A model generated the notes under the pieces. It was given only the letters and a program-made list of their open reading frames with translations, searched no databases and had not been told where the DNA came from. A program made the position numbers and the translations under genes. 64,000 bases of DNA, taken from positions 434,001 through 498,000 of the forward strand of contig NZ_AZAC01000014.1 of the NCBI RefSeq assembly GCF_000931935.2. Reading direction: 5' to 3'. Within the stretch, counting starts at the first letter, position 1; each line of letters opens with the position of its first letter. The stretch is from Dethiosulfatarculus sandiegensis (GTDB lineage: Bacteria; Desulfobacterota; Desulfarculia; Desulfarculales; Desulfarculaceae). This document shows positions 1 to 7,045 of the stretch, in pieces.

Positions 1-580
1 GAGATGCTATACCTGGCAGGATGCTCTTCCGTCCCCCGCCGTAGCCCGCCATGTAGTGATAGATCACACCACCTGTCAGAATCAGCTTGTCGGCTTCCAT
101 CGCCAGGCGGTTCATCCGAACCTCGGTGCCCCTGGAAGTTTTCCCGAGATAAACCACGTCTTCGGCTTCAGGATTATGGTTTATGATCTTCACCCGTTTA
201 AAAACGTCTTCTGAGCAAAGAGCCTTGAATTCTTCTTCCGTGTTTTTTCTGTGCCCGCCCACAGCGATGATGATGGTGATCTGTTCATCTGTGATTCCTG
301 CCTTGTTCAAATATTCCAACAGAATCGGCAGGGTTTTATTACTTCTTTGCCACGCTCTGGTGATGTCGCTTACTGCTATGACTACTTTGTCGTTTGGTTT
401 TAGTTTTTCGCTTAAAGGCGGAGAATCAATGGGGTGATCTAGGCAATGCTTGTAGGCTTTTTGCAAATCTTCAATCGCAGGTTGATTGGCTCCTACAAGT
501 TCACAAAGTAATGATTCCTCAGGCAGATCAAAGCAAATTTTTGATTTGCCATATTTTAATTCAAATGTTTTCTTTTCCAC
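1..580 (-). CDS. LarA-family (DUF2088) nickel-dependent racemase homologue, 5' part only
   Basis: The minus strand is open from a GTG at 580 to the left edge, giving about 193 N-terminal residues. An AGAGGT ribosome site lies a few bases upstream of the GTG. The translation has the LarA signatures in order: VVIAVSDITR, then the catalytic His region ITIIIAVGGHRKNTEEE, then YLGKTSRGTEV, then HYMAGYGGGRKSILPG. In LarA the lysine of this last motif covalently holds the nickel pincer nucleotide and the histidines act as acid/base groups. All are kept here, so this is probably an active nickel-dependent 2-hydroxyacid racemase or epimerase. The substrate cannot be told, because many LarA homologues do not act on lactate. 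The C-terminal half lies outside the window. Confidence 0.85.
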   Translation of the reverse strand, partial: MEKKTFELKYGKSKICFDLPEESLLCELVGANQPAIEDLQKAYKHCLDHPIDSPPLSEKLKPNDKVVIAVSDITRAWQRSNKTLPILLEYLNKAGITDEQITIIIAVGGHRKNTEEEFKALCSEDVFKRVKIINHNPEAEDVVYLGKTSRGTEVRMNRLAMEADKLILTGGVIYHYMAGYGGGRKSILPGIAS

Positions 581-745
581 TTTTTTACCTCTAATCTCAT
601 CGAGTTTGGGAGTGTAATGGTGTTTTTCTACCAAACAGTCCCAGATAAAATTTTGAGCAGCATGATTTTATCCCGTTTTAGCGAGATCTATTTACTTATA
701 AAAAGGGGTTTTTAACCGTCTTATTTATTAAACAGAACAGGGTGC

Positions 746-1468
746 CTAGGGGCCCACTGTAATAATTGGGTTTAACTCATCAACACACTGAAAATATAGG
801 TAAGATAAAGAAACAGAAGCTATTTGCCTGCCTGAATAATGAACTGGAGAAATACTCCACAGTTTCATACTTAACGATAAGTACTTCCTGCTCAGCTCTC
901 TCTGGATGAGGACAGGCATGCTTAGTAGAAAAAAGAATGCATTTTCTTTTGAATAATAAAAGAGTGGTTTTGATGTAAATTGTATAAATCCCTCGGAAAG
1001 CAAACCTTCTGAATAGTTAGATGGTTTCGCAATCGATAAGCCTTCCAAGGAACTTTTGGGGTGCGATTTAATAGTTGAACCAAATGGATTTTTTGCCCCT
1101 GGATTTTTGTAAATTACGTTCGTGGATAAAGCATTTTCGGAAAAGACAAGGGATATCTTTTTTACCTGGGGGTGGAACTTTTCTCGGGACAAAATGCCTA
1201 AAAATGTCAATTGAGGAATTTTCAGTGGAAATCCGGTTAGGAAGTCCTCGCAAAGCGGGGGGACGAAATATTTTTTCTTTGGCTTGGGTGAAGTATCGCT
1301 ATGGGCGGGAGAAAGGAATCTTGTGTAGGTGCTTGAATTGGCGGATATCTTTAATCTGGCGTAATGACAGCTGCTATTGATTTCAGTTTTTTGGTGAGCA
1401 ATCCGGATCCAGGCGGTTAATAAAGGGAGGAACCATAGCAACAGGCCTGGCTGTAGCATGTGTCGCAT
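746..1468 (-). CDS. doubtful hypothetical exported protein
   Basis: This open frame of 240 codons starts at an ATG with a strong GGGAGGG ribosome site about six bases upstream. The N-terminus is hydrophobic (LLLWFLPLLTAW) and could be a signal peptide. The rest has no recognisable domain, is rich in Ser, Lys and Phe, and lies in DNA more AT-rich than its neighbours. No family was recognised. It may be a real lineage-specific gene or only a chance frame. The ribosome site is the best argument in favour. Confidence 0.3.
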   Translation of the reverse strand: MRHMLQPGLLLWFLPLLTAWIRIAHQKTEINSSCHYARLKISANSSTYTRFLSPAHSDTSPKPKKKYFVPPLCEDFLTGFPLKIPQLTFLGILSREKFHPQVKKISLVFSENALSTNVIYKNPGAKNPFGSTIKSHPKSSLEGLSIAKPSNYSEGLLSEGFIQFTSKPLFYYSKENAFFFLLSMPVLIQRELSRKYLSLSMKLWSISPVHYSGRQIASVSLSYLYFQCVDELNPIITVGP

Positions 1469-1621
1469 GTAAGTCCCTCCCTTCAGGTCGGTAATATTTA
1501 AAATTTCTGTCCAGCCACACTGAAATATGGCGGTCTAAACTTGAGATCTCTTAGAATTTTAAGCTGTTGTCTGTCGTCAGCAGGTTCGCTGCTTAATCTT
1601 TTAGCTTAAAAATCCATGGGT

Positions 1622-2473
1622 TTAGTCAACGGGATAAAGTTTTTGGATTTCCTTCCCGCCATTAAACCTTTGCTCCGGTGCGGGATAGGCGCCTTCTCGC
1701 ACCTCATTGACGAAAGTACTGAACCCACCAGATATTTCAGAGGCCAGCTTGTTGTATTGCTTAACGAACTTCGGAACAAACTGATCAAAAATGCCCAAAA
1801 TGTCGTATGCATTCAGGTTTTGCCCGTTAACATGCGGGCCAGCCCCCACCCCGATGGTTAGCGCAGAGACCGACTCGCTGATTACGCGGGCCACTCCTGC
1901 GGGGATGCATTCCAGGACCATGGCGAAGACTCCGGCTTGGTCCAAGGCTTTGGCGTCTTCAATTAATTGTTTGGCTTCGTCAGGGGTTTTCCCTTGTAAC
2001 TTAAACCCGCCCAGGGCGGATGCGCTTTGGGGCGTCAGTCCGATATGCCCGACAACCGGGATCCCGGCGGAAACTATTTTTTTGACATACGGGGCGAAGT
2101 AGCTTCCGCCTTCCATCTTGACGCAGTCGACTCCAGCCTCCTTAACCAGCCGTCCCGCTGAAGCAAGGGCTTGCTCAGGGCTGCCCTGGTAACTCATGAA
2201 CGGCATGTCTCCAACCACCAGTGTGTTGGGGGCGCCGCGTCGCACGGCTTTGGCGTGATATATAATTTCATCCAGGGTAACCGGATTGGTGTGTTCGAGT
2301 CCCTGTATGACCATTCCCAGGGAATCTCCAACCAGGATTAGTTCTGCAGGTGTGGTGTCCACTAATCTCGCGAATGGATAGTCATATACCGTTATCATGG
2401 TTACGTTTTTGCCCTGGCTTTTGAACTCGGTCAGAGCAGGGATTGGGGTTCTGGTTTTTTCTATGGGACTCAA
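1622..2473 (-). CDS. panB: PanB-like ketopantoate hydroxymethyltransferase family protein
   Basis: The 283-aa TIM-barrel protein has the usual PanB length. PanB makes ketopantoate from 2-oxoisovalerate and methylene-tetrahydrofolate. Metal-binding aspartates are visible in LVGDSLGM (D50) and VVGDMPFMS (D89), followed by KMEGG (119-123), GHIGLTPQ (142-149) and the catalytic Glu in VLECIPAG (E188). The loop usually written GAGPxxDGQ is GAGPHVNGQ here, so it is a somewhat divergent member. There is no panC beside it. It sits 27 bp downstream of an IclR regulator on the same strand, which suggests a regulated, possibly catabolic paralogue rather than the housekeeping enzyme (inference). Confidence 0.85.
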   Translation of the reverse strand: MSPIEKTRTPIPALTEFKSQGKNVTMITVYDYPFARLVDTTPAELILVGDSLGMVIQGLEHTNPVTLDEIIYHAKAVRRGAPNTLVVGDMPFMSYQGSPEQALASAGRLVKEAGVDCVKMEGGSYFAPYVKKIVSAGIPVVGHIGLTPQSASALGGFKLQGKTPDEAKQLIEDAKALDQAGVFAMVLECIPAGVARVISESVSALTIGVGAGPHVNGQNLNAYDILGIFDQFVPKFVKQYNKLASEISGGFSTFVNEVREGAYPAPEQRFNGGKEIQKLYPVD

Positions 2474-2500
2474 AATGTTCCTCCAGGTGAGACAGGTCTA

Positions 2501-3277
2501 TTATTTATTCATTGTCCTGTAGCCTAGCCGCCGGGAAATGGCTCTGGCCGCCTCCTTGACGTTCTTGGCTAAACCGGGCAAAGTCTGCTCTGTGAACCGC
2601 TGGGCGGGACCCGAACAGCTCACGGCGGCAACAGCATTTCCGTTTTCATCAAAAATGGGGGCGGCGACGCATTTGACACCAACATGCCATTCTTCGTTGT
2701 CATAGGCGCATCCCCGCTTCCGGATTCGTTCAAGTTCTTTATCCAGGCCGGTTCTGGTTGTAATGGTGTTTTGAGTCAAAGGCGGCAACCCATGCTTTGA
2801 GATGCCCTGCTCCAATTCATCGCTTTGCATATGGGCCATTATGCTTTTCCCCATACTTGAGGAATGAATCGGAATGCGCTGACCTACTTGGGTGATAATC
2901 CGAATGGATTGAGATGAATCGATTTTGTCCAGGTAGTAGACCCTGAAATCATCTGTCACGCTGAGGTGAACTGTTTCCCTTGTTTTTTGGGCCAAGTCGA
3001 GCAAGTAGGGTTTGGCCACGCCTCTAAGGTCCAGGTTTTCTTTTGCCGCATTGCCCAAAAGAAGTGTTTCCACCCCCAACCGGTAATGCGCCGCATTGTC
3101 TGGGGACCGCTCCAAAAATCCTTCGGCGACCAGGGTGCTTATCAACCGCTGCAGGGAACTCTTGTGATAACCAAGCTGGCCGATCATTTCACTGACACGT
3201 AGTTCACGTTTGCCACTGGAAAAAAGTTTTAGCAGCCTTAGTGCTTTTTCTACGGATTGTAATTTTTTGGTGGTCAT
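2501..3277 (-). CDS. IclR-family transcriptional regulator
   Basis: The 258-aa protein has an N-terminal winged helix (about residues 5-60, with KALRLLKLFSSGKREL and YHKSSLQRLISTLVAEGFLE). A C-terminal IclR effector domain follows, with DFRVYYLDKI, GKSIMAH and AVAAVSCSGP. IclR proteins bind small organic acids and repress or activate adjacent catabolic genes. It is the first gene of an apparent IclR-PanB unit. The inverted repeats upstream at 3334-3353 and 3427-3447 are good candidate operators for autoregulation. Confidence 0.9.
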   Translation of the reverse strand: MTTKKLQSVEKALRLLKLFSSGKRELRVSEMIGQLGYHKSSLQRLISTLVAEGFLERSPDNAAHYRLGVETLLLGNAAKENLDLRGVAKPYLLDLAQKTRETVHLSVTDDFRVYYLDKIDSSQSIRIITQVGQRIPIHSSSMGKSIMAHMQSDELEQGISKHGLPPLTQNTITTRTGLDKELERIRKRGCAYDNEEWHVGVKCVAAPIFDENGNAVAAVSCSGPAQRFTEQTLPGLAKNVKEAARAISRRLGYRTMNK

Positions 3278-3333
3278 TTTTTTGTCATCACCAAAATAAG
3301 GGTTAAGCGAAATTCATCTTCTTGATCCATATT

Positions 3334-3353
3334 TTGATTCGCTATGCGATTTA
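3334..3353. promoter_or_regulatory. candidate IclR operator, imperfect copy
   Basis: This site reads TTGATTCGCTATGCGATTTA. Its first 16 bases differ by one base from the perfect palindrome 90 bp away. It lies about 57 bp upstream of the IclR start codon, a usual place for autoregulation. Assignment to this regulator is inference. Confidence 0.5.
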
Positions 3354-3426
3354 TAGATTCATTAACTGAATGAAACTTATAAAATCTTTTTTAAAAGAGT
3401 CAAGGAAAAAATTACATAGTGAATTA

Positions 3427-3447
3427 TTGATTCGCTACGCGAATCAA
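3427..3447. promoter_or_regulatory. candidate IclR operator, palindrome
   Basis: The 21-bp inverted repeat has arms TTGATTCG and CGAATCAA around a CTACG centre. IclR regulators typically bind such palindromes as dimers. It lies 150 bp upstream of the IclR gene and shares its core with the site at 3334-3353. Confidence 0.55.
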
Positions 3448-4181
3448 TTTTAGCTCTATGATCTTCTCCGCTGTCCTTTTCTTTTTCCTGGGGGAAGTAG
3501 ACGTGTGTAAATAATAGTGTAATTTAAACTATTTATATGTATTTAGGTGAGACGGTTGATGTCGATTAAGACGTTTGTTTATAGTTTAACTTTTTTGTAA
3601 CGTAAGTTTTTTGTTTAGTTTTTATCTGTAATAAAATATGGAAACCAGAAAGGCTCTTCTTTGCGAAAAAGATAATTTTAAAGAATTTAGTTTGAAAATT
3701 ATTGGTTTTTTGTCGGGCTATTCTGAAAGTTGGTAGTGTAATTAAAGAAAATTTCTACTTCTTAAATCTGTACAGCAGTAACTTAAATAAGAGAAGAGAA
3801 TCCTCTTGGTTGGACCATAGCCTAACGGGATCCTCACGGTTAAGCTCTAATCGGCCTATGTCTCATCTCTAAAATTAATAGTTCTTAATATTGTATTAAT
3901 AACTTGACTAAGTCTGTTAAGTTGGGAAATTTACCATTACTGAGGTCTTGTTGGGTAGCAAAACAGTCATTGTTTAGCATTAAGAGATATCAAAACCCAC
4001 ATGGCGGAAGTTTCAGCATTCGATAATAAGGGTCTCAAACTTCCTGCTTCAACGAGGCTTTGGGTAATGAAGAATGTTTGAGCTAATGCACTGATCTGAT
4101 TCTAAAAAGTAAAGATTAGTTATAGGAATAATTTTATTTACGGATTCCCTTGTGTATCACTGGATTCTAAAATTCAATTTT

Positions 4182-4215
4182 GTGTTGGGAAAGCCAGGGA
4201 CGGCTTTTTCAACAC
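4182..4215. repeat. 14-bp intergenic stem-loop
   Basis: GTGTTGGGAAAGCC (4182-4195) pairs with GGCTTTTTCAACAC (4202-4215) over 14 bp, counting two G-U pairs, around the loop AGGGAC. No T-tract follows directly. It has the look of a dispersed genomic hairpin element, but no second copy was seen in this window. Confidence 0.4.
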
Positions 4216-4561
4216 CCTGATAGACGGTTTTTTGACCTTTCGCCTTGCCTTTTGGGTGCTCACCTCCTTATGGAGCTGCATTCCTTTAATCTAGCCCTTG
4301 GTTAGGTCTTATTGATGACTTCTTTTTAAATATGCCCAATTTTACTATGCCTATTCGTTTTGTAGGTGTATTGCCTCCCGAGCAGATTCACATAACAGAT
4401 TGATAATACAAGATTTTTAGTGGCAAGGATAATTTTTAATATTTCGTAGAAATGTTAATATCTGATAAACAATTAATATATTATTAAAAAGTTTTGCATT
4501 CTAAAAAAAACTAGGATATAAGAACTCCATGCATTTCAAAGGCCCAGCTATTCACTCTGCC

Positions 4562-4597
4562 AAGGCCCGGTTCGACTAAGAGGCCTTCCAGATTTTT
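4562..4597 (+). terminator. terminator-like hairpin in the leader of the GTPase cluster
   Basis: AAGGCC (4562-4567) pairs with GGCCTT (4582-4587), and ATTTTTTAG follows shortly after. The structure ends only about 28 bases before the first gene of the cluster. A second AAGGCC at 4539-4544 could compete for the same 3' arm, so an attenuation switch is possible. No ligand-binding fold was recognised. Confidence 0.35.
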
Positions 4598-4624
4598 TAG
4601 GAAAAAGCAAAGGGGAAACAAGAC

Positions 4625-5311
4625 ATGAAAGTGATAACAGTGGCCGGTGCGCCCAGTGCGGGCAAGACATCGGTCATTACTTATACGGCCAAACGCTTTT
4701 TGGATGAAGGCGCCAAGGTGGCGGCTGTAAAGTTCGATGCGCTTAAGACAGACGATGACCGAATTTATCAGGAAAAGTTGGGCATCCCCGCTATCTGCGG
4801 TTTGAGTGACTATGTCTGCCCAGACCATTACTATGTCTCCAACCTGGAGGAAGTTTTGGAATGGGGAACCCGACAAAAGGCTGATTATCTTTTTATCGAG
4901 ACCGCCGGTCTTTGCTTCCGTTGCGCCCCGCATATTGAAGATGTTCCAGCCGTAACAGTCATAGACAACCTGAGCGGATTTTCCGCGCCAGAAAAAATGG
5001 GGCCTGCCCTGGCCCTGGCCGATGCTGTGGTGATCACCAAAGGCGACCTTGTCTCCCAGGCCGAAAAAGAAGTCTTTGGTCATCGGGTGCGCATAGTCAA
5101 CCCCAAGGCCAAGGTCTTTCATGTAAACGGGCTAACCGGAAACGGCTCCCTGACCTTCAAGAGGCTGGTCGATGCCTGGCCCCAGGCCGGAGAACTCACA
5201 GGGACAAAGCTGCGCTACTCCATGCCCGCCTCCATTTGTTCCTATTGCACCGGCGAGGTGCGTATTGGCGAGGAATATCAATCCGGAAACGTGGTGAAAA
5301 TAGATGTCTGA
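4625..5311 (+). CDS. HypB/CobW/UreG-like P-loop GTPase, cysteine-rich
   Basis: The 228-aa cytoplasmic protein has a P-loop GAPSAGKTS (residues 8-16), a switch-like IETAG (91-95) and a TKGD guanine-recognition motif (138-141). This is the arrangement of the SIMIBI metallochaperone GTPases that load Ni or Co into enzymes. Two CxxC pairs, CFRC (97-100) and CSYC (205-208), plus Cys58 and Cys65, suggest metal binding. It starts the cluster after an AAGGGGAA ribosome site and overlaps the next gene by 8 bp. The exact metal and client are unknown. The family assignment is firm, the metal role is inference. Confidence 0.75.
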   Translation: MKVITVAGAPSAGKTSVITYTAKRFLDEGAKVAAVKFDALKTDDDRIYQEKLGIPAICGLSDYVCPDHYYVSNLEEVLEWGTRQKADYLFIETAGLCFRCAPHIEDVPAVTVIDNLSGFSAPEKMGPALALADAVVITKGDLVSQAEKEVFGHRVRIVNPKAKVFHVNGLTGNGSLTFKRLVDAWPQAGELTGTKLRYSMPASICSYCTGEVRIGEEYQSGNVVKIDV

Positions 5312-6098
5312 GCAAAAGAATATTACCCCGGTCATGGAAGTCGAGAGCGTGACCCTGCTTTCGGGTACTGATAAAAACGGTGCTCCCGAGGGCATAGAAA
5401 GCGTGACCATAGCAGCCGGGGATTCCCTGGCCCTGGTGGGGCCCACCGGTTCGGGAAAAAGTGAATTCCTCTCTGATATTGAGCAACTGGCGGACCGGGA
5501 CACAGTCACGGGCCGTAGATTGCTTATAAACGGAAAAGACCCTGACCCGGAGCTTGGGGCCATGGGGCTGGTTGCCCAGCTCTCCCAAAAAACCAGTTTT
5601 GTGATGGAAGGCAGCGTACAGAGCTTTCTTGAACTGCATGCCCAGTGTAGGGGCCGGGATATTAATGAAGCGGTGGAAAAGACCTTGGACGCGGCCAACC
5701 AGCTCTGCGGCGAGCCGATCAAGGCGGGCGATTCCCTGCAGGTGCTCTCGGGCGGTCAGTCCCGGGCCCTTATGATCGCCGACATTGCCTATATAAGCGA
5801 CGCGCCGGTGGTATTGATCGATGAGATTGAAAACGCGGGCATAGAAAAGCTGAAGGCCCTGGAGGTGTTGGGGGCCAGCAACAAGCCCATTTTGATCGCC
5901 ACCCATGACCCGGTCCTGATGCTGATGACCAGACGCAGGCTGGTGATGGGGAAGGGCGGCATGCGTCGCCTGGTTGAGACCACGGAACAGGAAAAAGCCT
6001 GTCTTGAGCGCCTTAGCCTCATGGATAACCTGATGACCAAAGTCCGGGGCAACTTGAGAATGGGCCGCGAACTGAACCTAAAGGAGCTTGAACTGTGA
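5304..6098 (+). CDS. soluble ABC-type ATPase of a putative metal-handling trio
   Basis: The 264-aa protein has ABC motifs: Walker A GPTGSGKS (46-53), signature LSGGQ (148-152), Walker B VVLIDEIE (169-176) and the switch His in ATHD (201). The segment between Walker A and the signature is unlike import ATPases, and no permease is encoded next to it. It is locked between the GTPase and a leaderless binding protein with overlapping start and stop codons. It is therefore probably part of a cytoplasmic complex with them rather than the motor of a transporter (inference). Confidence 0.65.
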   Translation: MSEQKNITPVMEVESVTLLSGTDKNGAPEGIESVTIAAGDSLALVGPTGSGKSEFLSDIEQLADRDTVTGRRLLINGKDPDPELGAMGLVAQLSQKTSFVMEGSVQSFLELHAQCRGRDINEAVEKTLDAANQLCGEPIKAGDSLQVLSGGQSRALMIADIAYISDAPVVLIDEIENAGIEKLKALEVLGASNKPILIATHDPVLMLMTRRRLVMGKGGMRRLVETTEQEKACLERLSLMDNLMTKVRGNLRMGRELNLKELEL

Positions 6099-6961
6099 GT
6101 AGTGCCTTTGTTGTGGTGCCGCCTTCTGTTATCCGCAAAACCGATACCGACTTGAATCGGCTTTTCCCCGGGCTTGAGGTGCAACCCCATCACACCCACG
6201 GGGAGTTGGACACCTATTTCCGGGAAAAGTTTGGTCTGGCCGAGCATACTGCGGACCTTACGGTAACCGCCTATCCCCAGGCCATAAAGCAGGTGCAAAA
6301 GTCTGATATATTTGCGCCTCTTCCAGATGATCTGCCTGAGATGCGCCCGGATCTGGTTGCAAAAGGTTTAAAAGAGCCCAGCCCCTATTACCGGATAATA
6401 AGCCTGGCCTGCGCCATTTTTGTTTATCAAAAGGATCTGCCCGATCCTCCGGCCGCCTGGGGAGACCTTTGCCAGTCCAGGTTCCAGGGGCAGTTTCTTT
6501 GCCCCCCGGCAGATACACCCATGCCGAATCTTTTCCGCTCGGTAATGGAGCGTCACTATGGCGAGGCCGGGGCATTGATCGCAGACACCATGAGAGCGGA
6601 TCTTTACCCTCTGGATATTAATAAGGCGGTGGATGAAAAAGAGGCCCTGGCAGGTTTGGCCATACCATCTTTTGGCCGCACTTTCCGGAATAATAACGGT
6701 GCAATGGCCTGGCCCAGCGAAGGGGCGGTTCCTGCGCCTTTGTTTGCATTTTTACGCAAAGACGCCTCCAGGGACGCCGTAGATGCCCTCAGGTATCTCA
6801 TGGGAATTGAATACCAGACATTTCTTTCCAAAACAGGAGCGTTGTGTCCGGTTCATCCTGATGTTCCATTGTTTAAGGAAATGCAGGAAGCGGACGGCAA
6901 GTTGCTTTGGGACGGCTGGGACGCTTATCAGGAGCTGGTGGAGATATGCGCCCGGGCTTAA
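6095..6961 (+). CDS. substrate-binding-like protein without an export signal
   Basis: The 288-aa protein starts at a GTG that overlaps the previous stop codon. The fold pattern resembles the type II periplasmic binding proteins of iron/sulfate importers: an early segment VVVPPSV, a mid-region IFVYQKDLPDPPAAWGDL, and a C-terminal RDAVDALRYLMGIEYQ. It has no signal peptide, so it would work in the cytoplasm. A cytoplasmic solute-binding protein beside a metallochaperone-type GTPase and an orphan ABC ATPase is unusual and points to intracellular delivery of a metal or metal complex. The function is inferred from context only. Confidence 0.55.
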   Translation: MSSAFVVVPPSVIRKTDTDLNRLFPGLEVQPHHTHGELDTYFREKFGLAEHTADLTVTAYPQAIKQVQKSDIFAPLPDDLPEMRPDLVAKGLKEPSPYYRIISLACAIFVYQKDLPDPPAAWGDLCQSRFQGQFLCPPADTPMPNLFRSVMERHYGEAGALIADTMRADLYPLDINKAVDEKEALAGLAIPSFGRTFRNNNGAMAWPSEGAVPAPLFAFLRKDASRDAVDALRYLMGIEYQTFLSKTGALCPVHPDVPLFKEMQEADGKLLWDGWDAYQELVEICARA

Positions 6962-6983
6962 GGGCAAAATAATTTGTTTCAGG

Positions 6984-7023
6984 CTGCCCGGAATTTTGAC
7001 TGTAAATAGTCGGCTCCGGGCAG
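6984..7023 (+). other. intercistronic stem-loop
   Basis: CTGCCCGG (6984-6991) pairs with CCGGGCAG (7016-7023), with an inner GACT/AGTC helix. It lies between the cytoplasmic trio and the TonB receptor gene and has no T-tract. It is probably an mRNA-stabilising or processing element that separates expression of the two halves of the cluster. Confidence 0.5.
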
Positions 7024-7045
7024 TTTGTAAAAAAAGAGGTGAGAT

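Larger units (their letters stand above)
3278..4624. other. long AT-rich intergenic region
   Basis: About 1.35 kb separate the divergent IclR gene and the GTPase cluster. Apart from the two palindromes near 3.4 kb, a stem-loop at 4182-4215 and a terminator-like hairpin at 4562-4597, nothing recognisable was seen. There is no open frame of useful length, no riboswitch consensus that could be identified by eye, and no tRNA. Confidence 0.5.

Noticed and set aside
3278-4624. cobalamin or nickel riboswitch before the metal cluster
   Set aside because: No B12-box-like or other recognisable conserved core could be identified. Only simple hairpins are present.
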